From: Streptomyces sp. 378
GTDB taxonomy: Bacteria > Actinomycetota > Actinomycetes > Streptomycetales > Streptomycetaceae
Assembly: GCF_030124145.1 (NCBI RefSeq)
Contig: NZ_JASKMS010000026.1
Span: forward strand, 57,108 to 121,107
Direction of reading: 5' to 3'
DNA: 64,000 bases
Part shown: in pieces, positions 57,657-64,000 of the stretch
Layout of the letters: each line of letters opens with the position of its first letter
Numbering within the stretch: position 1 is the first letter of the stretch
The notes under the pieces: generated by a model
What the model saw: the letters and a program-made list of their open reading frames with translations, nothing else
The model's database searches: none
What the model was told of the DNA's origin: nothing
Translations under genes and position numbers: made by a program

Positions 57657-58696
57657 AGCTGCGCCGTCCTCCGCCGTCGTACGAGAAAGATGAACACCGG
57701 GCCGCCGAGGATGGCGGTGACGATGCCCACCTGGAGTTCCGACGGCCGGGCGACGATCCGGCCGATGACGTCGGCGCCGAGCAGCAGCACGGGCGACAGG
57801 ATCGCCGCGTACGGCAGGATCCAGCGCAGGTCGGGCCCGGTGAAGGAGCGCACGATGTGCGGCACCATCAGCCCGACGAACACGATCGGCCCGCAGGCGG
57901 CGGTCGCGGCCCCGCACAGCACGGTCGCGGCCAGCATGGACAGCGCCCGGGTGCGGTTGAGGTCGGCGCCGAGGGCCTTGGCGGTGTCGTCGCCCATGGC
58001 CATCGCGTTGAGCGGCCGGGCCAGGGCGAGCGCGAGGACCGTACCGGCCAGCAGGAACGGCAGGACCTGCGTGATGGTCGAGTCGGTCGCCGAGGCCAGC
58101 GAACCGACCGTCCAGAAGCGCATCCTGCCGAGTGCGGCCTCGTCCATGATCATCAGGGCCTGGAGGTAGCCGTACAGCGCGGCGCTGATCGCCGTACCGG
58201 CGAGGGCGAGCCGCACCGGTGTCGCGCCCCGGCTGCCGCCGAGGAACCAGACCAGCGCCCCGACCGCGGCCGCGCCGAAGAACGCGAACCAGACATAGCC
58301 GCTGAGCGAGGTGACCCCGAAGTAGGTGATGGCCGTGACGACCGCGGCGGACGCACCGGCGTTGATGCCGAGCAGTCCGGGGTCGGCCAGCGGATTGCGC
58401 GTGAGGGCCTGCAGCACCGCCCCGGCCAGGCCGAGGGCGGCACCGGCGAGCAGCCCGAGCACGGTCCGCGACACCCGCTCCGCGACGACGACGTCCCCGT
58501 AGGTCCCCGAGTCCTCGAACAAGCCGTGCCAGACCTGCCCCAGGGACAGCTCCTTCGCTCCGATCGCGATACTCGACAGCGCGACGAGCACCAGGATCCC
58601 GACGGACAGAAGCAGCCCGAAGGCTCGTACCGCCCGTCGGTTCGAGGGCGCGGGGACGGTCTCCGCGCGCTGTTCGGGGGGACTCTCGACCAACAC
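57653..58696 (-). CDS. Siderophore/iron ABC transporter permease (FecCD family), first subunit
   Basis: 347 residues; GTG 58696 lies only 4 nt from the iron box, so the mRNA may be leaderless. FecCD features: VSRTVLGLLAGAALGLAGAVLQALTRNPLADPGLLG, GPIVFVGLMVPHIVRSF and GIVTAILGGPVFIFLV. First gene of the three-gene operon. No substrate-binding lipoprotein gene is present in the operon or anywhere in the window, so the importer must use one encoded elsewhere. Confidence 0.92.
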   Translation of the reverse strand: MLVESPPEQRAETVPAPSNRRAVRAFGLLLSVGILVLVALSSIAIGAKELSLGQVWHGLFEDSGTYGDVVVAERVSRTVLGLLAGAALGLAGAVLQALTRNPLADPGLLGINAGASAAVVTAITYFGVTSLSGYVWFAFFGAAAVGALVWFLGGSRGATPVRLALAGTAISAALYGYLQALMIMDEAALGRMRFWTVGSLASATDSTITQVLPFLLAGTVLALALARPLNAMAMGDDTAKALGADLNRTRALSMLAATVLCGAATAACGPIVFVGLMVPHIVRSFTGPDLRWILPYAAILSPVLLLGADVIGRIVARPSELQVGIVTAILGGPVFIFLVRRRRTAQL

Positions 58697-58700
58697 GCAG

Positions 58701-58719
58701 TTAGGTTAGCCTACCCTCG
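58701..58719. promoter_or_regulatory. DmdR/IdeR-type iron box upstream of the ABC operon
   Basis: TTAGGTTAGCCTACCCTCG matches the actinobacterial iron box TTAGGTTAGGCTAACCTAA strongly in its left half and partly in its right half. It abuts the first permease start. Iron-dependent repression is the expected control. Confidence 0.8.
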
Positions 58720-58782
58720 CATTCAAGCAAGATTCGGCTTCCCGGCTCCGCCTCGGCACCCGGCGCGCGCACTGACAGACAC

Positions 58783-59814
58783 TCAGACGCCCAGCCGCGC
58801 GAGCGCCTTCCCCCCGTCCAGCCCGCACACATCCTCACCGGCGGCCGTCCACGCCACGGCGCACAGCGCCCGCAGCCCGTCCAGAACCTCGCCCTCCCCG
58901 TCGAGCTCCAGCCGGTCCGCGCCGGCCCTCGCCGTCCAGCCACCACACCGGAACCCGCCCTCGCCCGCCTCGACGACGTCCGGCTGACCGCCGAGCATCC
59001 CGCGCAGATCGGCGTCCACGAACGTCGGCCGGTGCTGCGGCGGCGCGGCCAGCAGCTGCGCGCCGTCGGTGACACCGGTCAGGACGAGCAGCGAGTCGAC
59101 CTCCCCGTTGAACGCGCCCTCGATGTCCGTGTCGAGCCGGTCCCCCACCACCAGCGGCCGCTTCGCGCCGGTGCGCAGAATGGTCTCCCGGTGCATCGGA
59201 GGCAGCGGCTTGCCCGCGACCTGCGGCTCGGCCCCCGTGGCGATCCGGACGACCTCCACCGCGGCCCCGTTGCCCGGCGCGATGCCACGGCCGCTCGGGA
59301 TCGTCAGGTCGGTGTTGGACGCGAACCACGGCACACCGCGCGCCACGGCGTAGGAGGCCTCCGCGAACCGGCCCCACGGCAGATCCGGCCCGCCGAACCC
59401 CTGCACCACCGCCGCCGGATCGTCGTCCGCCGACTCCACGGGCACCAGCCCGCGCTCGCGCAGCGCGACCCGCAGCCCCTCACCGCCGATCACCAGCACC
59501 CGGGCGCCCCGCGGCACCTGTTCGCCGATCAGCCGCGCGACCGCCTGCGCCGAGGTGATGACGTCCTGCGCGCCGGTCGGTATCCCCAGCTCCGTCAGAT
59601 GCTCGGCCACGGCGGCGGGAGTACGCAGCGCGTTGTTCGTCACATACGCCAGACGCATCCCGCCCTCCCGGGCCGCGGCCAGCGACTCGACCGCGTACGC
59701 GATCGCCTCACCTCCCGCGTACACGACACCGTCCAGATCGAGCAGCGCCGTGTCGTACGCCTCACTCAGGGCCTGCCCACTGCCCTCGGGCCTCGTCCTG
59801 GCGCTCCGGCTCAT
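58783..59814 (-). CDS. HAD-IIA family phosphatase (NagD / phosphoglycolate phosphatase-like)
   Basis: 343 residues from ATG 59814 (GAGGAG, 9-nt spacer). Motif I LLDLDGVVY with nucleophile Asp26 and Asp28, motif II YVTNN (58-61), motif III Lys202 in AGKPLPPM, motif IV GDRLDTDIEGA (224-234). The large cap sits between motifs II and III, as in subclass IIA. The C-terminal 80 residues are an extra domain common to the actinobacterial proteins. Probable sugar-phosphate or phosphoglycolate phosphatase. Confidence 0.87.
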   Translation of the reverse strand: MSRSARTRPEGSGQALSEAYDTALLDLDGVVYAGGEAIAYAVESLAAAREGGMRLAYVTNNALRTPAAVAEHLTELGIPTGAQDVITSAQAVARLIGEQVPRGARVLVIGGEGLRVALRERGLVPVESADDDPAAVVQGFGGPDLPWGRFAEASYAVARGVPWFASNTDLTIPSGRGIAPGNGAAVEVVRIATGAEPQVAGKPLPPMHRETILRTGAKRPLVVGDRLDTDIEGAFNGEVDSLLVLTGVTDGAQLLAAPPQHRPTFVDADLRGMLGGQPDVVEAGEGGFRCGGWTARAGADRLELDGEGEVLDGLRALCAVAWTAAGEDVCGLDGGKALARLGV

Positions 59815-59886
59815 CCCGCATCGCTCCTCGTTCGACGGCTTTCCCCCGATCATCCCCCATGCCACCGACAGCCGTACGATGCCGGG

Positions 59887-61179
59887 ATGAACTCAGCAGG
59901 TCACTCGGAGGCAACGACGCACCGAGGCCTGGAACTCACCCCGTTCCGAGGCCTTCGTTACGACCCCGACCGGGTCGGCAGCCTTGCCGCCGTCACATCT
60001 CCGCCGTACGACGTCGTGGTGCGCCCCGACGGCCTGCACCACCTCGAGGCCGCCGACCCGTACAACATCGTCCGCCTGATCCTCCCTCAGGCCGCCACCC
60101 CCAGCGCCCGCAACGAGCAGGCCGCGGACACCCTGCGCCGCTGGCTGTCCGAGGGCGTCCTGACCACCGACCCGGAACCGGGCCTCTACGTCTACGAGCA
60201 GCAGGACGGCAACGGCATGCTGCAGCGCGGCATCATCGGCGCCCTGCGCGTGTCCGACCCCGTCGAGCAGGTCGTGCTGCCGCACGAGGACGTCATGCCG
60301 CACATCGTCGCCGACCGCGCGGCCCTGATGCGGGCCACCTGCGCGAACCTCGAACCCCTCCTGCTCACCTACCGGGGCAACGGTTCGACGACCACCACGG
60401 CGGACCTGATCGAGCGCACCGCCGACCGGCCCCCGCTCCTCGCCACCACCACCGAGGACGGCTTCCGCCACCGCCTGTGGTCGGTCACCCACCCCGACGA
60501 CCTGGCCGCGATCCAGAGGGACCTCGGCCGGCACCAGGCCCTCATCGCCGACGGCCACCACCGCTGGGCGACCTACCGTCGCCTCCGCACGGAGCACCCC
60601 TCCCCCAGCCCCTGGGACCACGGCCTGGTCCTGCTGGTCGACACGGCCCGCTATCCCCTCCGGGTCCGCGCCATCCACCGCCTGCTGCACGACCTGCCGG
60701 TCGGTGATGCCGTGGCCGCCCTGGAGGGCCACTTCCGGGTGCGCCGCCTCGACGTCCCGCTGGCCGAGGCCCTGAACGCCCTGGCGGACGCGGCGTGTGC
60801 CGGCAACGCATTCCTGCTGGCCGGCGACGGCGCCTTCCACCTGGTCGACCGCCCGGACCCGGACCTCCTGACCCGTACGATCCCCACCGACCGCCCCGCG
60901 GCCTGGCGCACCCTGGACGCGACGGTCCTGCACGCCACGCTCCTGGAGCACGTCTGGCGCATCTCCGAGGACTCCCCCGCCCACGTCGCCTACATCCACG
61001 ACACGGCCGCCACGGTCGAGAAGGCGGAACGGGACGGCGGTACGGCCGTCCTGATGCACCCGGTCCGCGAGGAGGTCGTCCGCGACCTGGCCCGCCAGGG
61101 CGTGACGATGCCCCGCAAGTCCACGTCGTTCGGCCCCAAACCGGCCACGGGACTGGTACTGCGGGCGCTGGACCTCTGA
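59887..61179 (+). CDS. DUF1015 family protein
   Basis: 430 residues from ATG 59887. The family pattern is present throughout: GLELTPFRGLRYDPDRVGSLAAVTSPPYDVV at the start, DPYNIVRLILP, LPHEDVMPHIVADRAALMRAT, LIADGHHRWATYRRL near the middle, and a final MPRKSTSFGPKPATGLVLRAL. Proteins with this DUF1015 (SerK-like) fold include free serine kinases in archaea, but activity in bacteria is unclear. TACGAT (59875-59880) ends 6 nt upstream and no ribosome site is seen, so it is probably leaderless. Divergent from the HAD gene. Confidence 0.85.
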   Translation: MNSAGHSEATTHRGLELTPFRGLRYDPDRVGSLAAVTSPPYDVVVRPDGLHHLEAADPYNIVRLILPQAATPSARNEQAADTLRRWLSEGVLTTDPEPGLYVYEQQDGNGMLQRGIIGALRVSDPVEQVVLPHEDVMPHIVADRAALMRATCANLEPLLLTYRGNGSTTTTADLIERTADRPPLLATTTEDGFRHRLWSVTHPDDLAAIQRDLGRHQALIADGHHRWATYRRLRTEHPSPSPWDHGLVLLVDTARYPLRVRAIHRLLHDLPVGDAVAALEGHFRVRRLDVPLAEALNALADAACAGNAFLLAGDGAFHLVDRPDPDLLTRTIPTDRPAAWRTLDATVLHATLLEHVWRISEDSPAHVAYIHDTAATVEKAERDGGTAVLMHPVREEVVRDLARQGVTMPRKSTSFGPKPATGLVLRALDL

Positions 61180-61213
61180 CCGGACCGACCGGACACCACA
61201 AACCGGGCACGAA

Positions 61214-61258
61214 AAGGGGCGGGACCCCGAGGCCTCACGGCTCGGGATCCCGCCCCTT
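61214..61258. terminator. Bidirectional terminator between DUF1015 gene and repeat-protein gene
   Basis: AAGGGGCGGGA and CCCGAG (61214-61232) pair with CTCGGG and TCCCGCCCCTT (61241-61258) with one unpaired base per arm. Confidence 0.8.
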
Positions 61259-61270
61259 CACCTACGGACG

Positions 61271-63757
61271 TCAGTCCTTGTCGTCCTCGTCCTTGTCGTC
61301 CTCGTCAACCACGATCTCGTCGTCCACGATCTCGTCGCGCTCGTGCGTGTCGCGCTCACCCTCGGCCGGCTCCGGCGAGGCGGAGGCCGGAACGACGCCG
61401 GTCTCGTGGTCCTCGTTCTCGTGGTCCTCGTTCTCGTCCTCGGCCAGGGCGTCCACGAACTCCACGCCGTCCAGCTCGGCGAGCCGGTCCGAGGCGTCGG
61501 TGCTGCCGTCCCGGTCGGCCTCGACGGCCTTGGCGAACCACTCCCGCGCCTCGTTCTCCCGCCCGGCGGCGAGCAGCGCGTCGGCGTACGCGTACCGCAG
61601 TCGCGCGGTCCACGGCTGCACGGAGTTCGCAGCCAGCTCGGGGCTCTGCAGCGTCACGATGGCCGCGTCCAACTGCCCCAGGTCCCGCCGCGCACCGGCC
61701 GTGACAAGCCGCATCTCGACCTGACCGGCCTTGTCGAGCTTGTGCACCTCGGGCGCCCCGGCCATGTCCAGCGCCTTTTCCGGCCGCCCGAGCCCACGCT
61801 CGCAGTCGGCCATGACGGGCCACAGGTCGATGTTCCCGGTCATCCGCTTGGCGGCCCGGAATTCGGCCAGCGCCTCGCCGTACTTCTGGGTGGCGTACGC
61901 GGCGAATCCGGCGGCCTCGCGAACGGCGGCGACTCGCGACGCCAGTCGCAGTGCCACCCTGGAGTAGCCGTACGCGCCCTCGGGGTCCTCATCGAGGAGT
62001 CGCGCGACCATCACCAGGTTCCTGGCGACGTCCTCCGCGAGCGTCTTGGGCAGGCTCTGCAGCTCCTGCCGTACGTCCTTGTCGATCTCGTCGCCCGTGA
62101 CGTCCTCGGGGATCGGCAGCCGCTTGATGGGCTCCCTGTCCCGCTCGCGCTCCTCACCGAACCGGCCCGGGGCACGCCGGTCGTCCCGGCCACGGAAGCC
62201 GCCCCGGTCGCCGTCACGCCGATCGCCGTCGCGCCGGAAGCCGCCGCCGCGCTCACCACGGTCGTCACGCCGGGGACCGCGCCCACCGCGGTCGTCGCGG
62301 CCGTCACGGCCGTCACGGCCGTCACGGCCGTCACGGCCACGGAATCCACCGCGCTCACCGCCCCGGTCGCCGCGGTTGTCGTCCCGACGGAAGTCGCCAC
62401 GGTCACTGCGGGGGCCGTCCTCACGCCGGAAGGGGGGACGCACGCCCCGGCCGGCGTCGTCGCGCCGGAAGCCACCGCCGCGCTCACCGCGGTCGTCCCC
62501 ACGGCGCTCGTCACGGCGCTCGTCACGGCGCTCGTCACGGCCCCGGAAACCACCGCGGTCGTCACGACGGAAACCACGGTCGCCGTCGCGGGGGCCGCGA
62601 TCACGGTCGTCACGACGGAAACCACGGTCGCCGTCGCGGGGGCCGCGATCACGGTCGTCACCGCGGAAACCGCGGTCACGACTGTCGTCGCGACGGAAAC
62701 CGCCGCGGTCCCGGTCATCGCGACGGGGGAATCCGCCGCGGTCACTCTCGCGCCGCTCGCCACGCCGGTCATCACGCCTGTCGTCGCGGCGCTCGTCCCG
62801 GCGGAATGCGGGACGCTCACCGCGATTGTCACGGTCGTCACGCCGGAACGGCGGGCGCTCACCACGGTTGTCACGGTCGTCACGCCGGAACGGCGGGCGC
62901 TCACCACGGTTGTCACGGTCGTCACGCCGGAACGGCGGGCGCTCACCACGGTTGTCACGGTCGTCACGCCGGAACGGCGGGCGCTCACCACGGTTGTCAC
63001 GGTCGTCACGCCGGAACGGCGGGCGCTCACCACGGTTGTCACGGTCGTCACGCCGGAACCCACCGCGATCACGGTCGTCCCTACGAGGTCCGCGGTCACG
63101 GTCGTCGCGCCGGCCGAAGCCACCGCCACGGTTGTCGTCACGCCGGAAACCACCACGGTCCCGGTCATCCCGACGCTCACCACGGTCGTCCCGGTCGTCA
63201 CGCCGGAACGGCGGGCGCTCACCACGGTTGTCACGGTCGTCACGGCGGAACCCACCGCGATCACGGTCGTCCCTACGAGGTCCGCGGTCACGGTCGTCGC
63301 GCCGGCCGAAGCCACCGCCACGGTTGTCGTCACGCCGGAAACCACCACGGTCCCGGTCATCCCGACGCTCACCACGGTCGTCCCGGTCGTCACGCCGGAA
63401 CGGCGGGCGCTCACCACGGTTGTCACGGTCGTCACGGCGGAACCCACCGCGATCACGGTCGTCCCTACGAGGTCCGCGGTCACGGTCGTCGCGCCGGCCG
63501 AAGCCACCGCCACGGTTGTCGTCACGCCGGAAACCACCACGCTCACCACGGTCGGGACGGTCCCCACGGTCACCACGGTCGCCTTCACGACGCACGTGGC
63601 TCCCACGGTCATTGCCGCCACGATCGTTGTCGCGGCGGAAGCCTCCACGGTCTCCGCGACCCCCGCGCTGACCGCCGCGGTCGTTCCGGTCGCTCCGGTC
63701 CCCTTCCCGTCGCCGCTGGTCGCGCTCCGGTCGGTCCTCGGGGGAGTTGGTGGACAT
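61271..63757 (-). CDS. Arg/Asp/Gly tandem-repeat protein with TPR-like C-terminal domain
   Basis: 828 residues from ATG 63757 (AGGAG, 5-nt spacer). Residues 1-540 are disordered, composed almost only of R, D, G, F, N, E and P. They contain three 64-residue units (period 192 bp) and six 14-residue units DNRGERPPFRRDDR (period 42 bp). From about 545 to 765 there is a folded helical domain: IKRLPIPEDVTGDEIDKDVR, then helix pairs such as AAGFAAYATQKYGEALAEFRAAKRM and YAYADALLAAGRENEAREWFAKAVE, which look like tetratricopeptide repeats. The tail (about 766-828) is strongly acidic. RGG/RDD-rich regions often bind RNA or form condensates. It is next to the rRNA operon. Function unknown. Confidence 0.85.
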   Translation of the reverse strand: MSTNSPEDRPERDQRRREGDRSDRNDRGGQRGGRGDRGGFRRDNDRGGNDRGSHVRREGDRGDRGDRPDRGERGGFRRDDNRGGGFGRRDDRDRGPRRDDRDRGGFRRDDRDNRGERPPFRRDDRDDRGERRDDRDRGGFRRDDNRGGGFGRRDDRDRGPRRDDRDRGGFRRDDRDNRGERPPFRRDDRDDRGERRDDRDRGGFRRDDNRGGGFGRRDDRDRGPRRDDRDRGGFRRDDRDNRGERPPFRRDDRDNRGERPPFRRDDRDNRGERPPFRRDDRDNRGERPPFRRDDRDNRGERPPFRRDDRDNRGERPAFRRDERRDDRRDDRRGERRESDRGGFPRRDDRDRGGFRRDDSRDRGFRGDDRDRGPRDGDRGFRRDDRDRGPRDGDRGFRRDDRGGFRGRDERRDERRDERRGDDRGERGGGFRRDDAGRGVRPPFRREDGPRSDRGDFRRDDNRGDRGGERGGFRGRDGRDGRDGRDGRDDRGGRGPRRDDRGERGGGFRRDGDRRDGDRGGFRGRDDRRAPGRFGEERERDREPIKRLPIPEDVTGDEIDKDVRQELQSLPKTLAEDVARNLVMVARLLDEDPEGAYGYSRVALRLASRVAAVREAAGFAAYATQKYGEALAEFRAAKRMTGNIDLWPVMADCERGLGRPEKALDMAGAPEVHKLDKAGQVEMRLVTAGARRDLGQLDAAIVTLQSPELAANSVQPWTARLRYAYADALLAAGRENEAREWFAKAVEADRDGSTDASDRLAELDGVEFVDALAEDENEDHENEDHETGVVPASASPEPAEGERDTHERDEIVDDEIVVDEDDKDEDDKD
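62811..63060. repeat. 42-bp coding tandem repeat, six copies
   Basis: Near-identical 42-bp units containing CGGCGGGCGCTCACCACGGT then TGTCACGGTCGTCACGCCGGAA. They encode the 14-residue unit of the repeat protein; the first copy is slightly diverged (PAF instead of PPF). Confidence 0.92.
63000..63560. repeat. 192-bp coding tandem repeat, three copies
   Basis: The marker CCCACCGCGATCACGGTCGT recurs at 63059, 63251 and 63443, spacing exactly 192 bp. Each unit encodes 64 residues (DRGGFRRDDNRGGGFGRRDD and on). Copies are almost identical at the DNA level, pointing to recent duplication. Confidence 0.92.
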
Positions 63758-63829
63758 GGTGACTCCTGTCTTAGGTACCGCAAGTCATTCTCGCGCAGCC
63801 GGGTGCCCGGCGCGCACTGCAAAAACAAA

Positions 63830-63872
63830 AAGGACCCTTGGTCCCAGCTGAACGCTGGGACCAAGGGTCCTT
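63830..63872 (-). terminator. rRNA operon terminator
   Basis: AAGGACCCTTGGTCCCAGC (63830-63848) and GCTGGGACCAAGGGTCCTT (63854-63872) form a perfect 19-bp stem with a 5-nt loop. On the minus strand it directly follows 5S rRNA and runs into TTTTTGTTTTTGC. It closes the rrn operon. Confidence 0.95.
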
Positions 63873-63880
63873 CCAAAGAT

Positions 63881-64000
63881 TGTTCGGCGGCGTCCTACTC
63901 TCCCACAGGGTCCCCCCTGCAGTACCATCGGCGCTGTAAGGCTTAGCTTCCGGGTTCGGAATGTAACCGGGCGTTTCCCCTACGCTATAACCACCGAAAC
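63881..64000 (-). rRNA. rrf: 5S ribosomal RNA
   Basis: The reverse complement begins GTTTCGGTGGTTATAGCGTA and contains CGCCCGGTTACATTCCGAAC, AAGCTAAGCC, ACAGCGCCGATGGTACTGCA and the closing GGACGCCGCCGAACA. This is the standard Streptomyces 5S sequence at about 120 nt, apparently complete with its 5' end at the window edge. It lies last in a ribosomal RNA operon transcribed leftward whose 23S and 16S genes would be beyond the window. Confidence 0.97.

Noticed and set aside
62811..63560. CRISPR-like regular repeats
   Set aside because: The 42-bp and 192-bp units are head-to-tail with no unique spacers, keep one open frame and encode the repeat protein.
61343..63946. Long plus-strand open frame (867 codons) reading Val/Thr repeats
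   Set aside because: It mirrors the tandem repeats of the minus-strand gene and ignores its ribosome site and terminator; composition is an artefact of the repeat.

Overview
The window is chromosomal DNA from a Streptomyces. The evidence is very high GC with strong third-position bias, GTG/TTG starts behind GGAGG-type ribosome sites, streptogrisin-type proteases, a SepF-like protein, an AfsR-like ATPase, and a gene order I recognise from the S. coelicolor SCO1730-SCO1790 interval. One end enters a ribosomal RNA operon: a minus-strand 5S rRNA occupies the last 120 bases.

Layout. 1-4.9 kb: tail of a DUF402 gene, methyltransferase, GNAT protein, a sortase-anchored lytic polysaccharide monooxygenase, a secreted lipase, and a divergent MarR/cupin pair. 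4.9-9.5 kb: a translationally coupled mutagenesis pair (DnaE2 plus a degenerate Y-family polymerase) behind a perfect SOS-box core. 9.5-14.7 kb: an ABC-2 gene remnant, GC-rich repeats, two tandem secreted serine proteases (SprD-like and SprB-like) and a DUF5685 gene. 15-25.6 kb: SepF-like SflA, acyl-CoA dehydrogenase, 14-TM exporter, mannosyltransferase-like membrane protein, PAP2 phosphatase, I78 inhibitor, an orphan cytochrome oxidase subunit I and a WYL regulator.

26-45 kb is mostly housekeeping on the minus strand: cmk-plsC-der; aroH-tyrA; parA-like/RHH-like/scpA/scpB/rluB (chromosome organisation); an NrtR-like Nudix regulator coupled to an ADP-ribosylglycohydrolase behind a 51-bp near-perfect inverted repeat; ald, a STAND ATPase, a Nudix ADP-ribose pyrophosphatase and pyrG. 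45-64 kb: GH15 hydrolase, LLM oxidoreductase, PucR regulator, glycosyltransferase, a tlyA-nadK-recN group, SCP2 protein, an iron-box-controlled siderophore-type ABC transporter without a binding protein, HAD phosphatase, DUF1015 protein, and an 828-residue Arg/Asp/Gly repeat protein with a helical C-terminal domain next to the rRNA operon.

Themes. DNA damage and chromosome upkeep recur (dnaE2/ImuB-like, recN, scpAB/ParA-like, possibly a PafBC-type promoter). NAD/ADP-ribose metabolism also recurs (nrtR, ADP-ribosylglycohydrolase, Nudix, nadK). Many genes have a -10-like hexamer 6-8 nt before the start codon and no ribosome site, as expected for leaderless mRNAs. The most distinctive items are the NrtR/ADP-ribosylglycohydrolase cassette, the inactive Y-polymerase gene carrying an in-frame palindromic repeat, the ParA/RHH/ScpAB operon and the repeat protein beside rrn. 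All functional calls come from reading the sequence; no database search was run.
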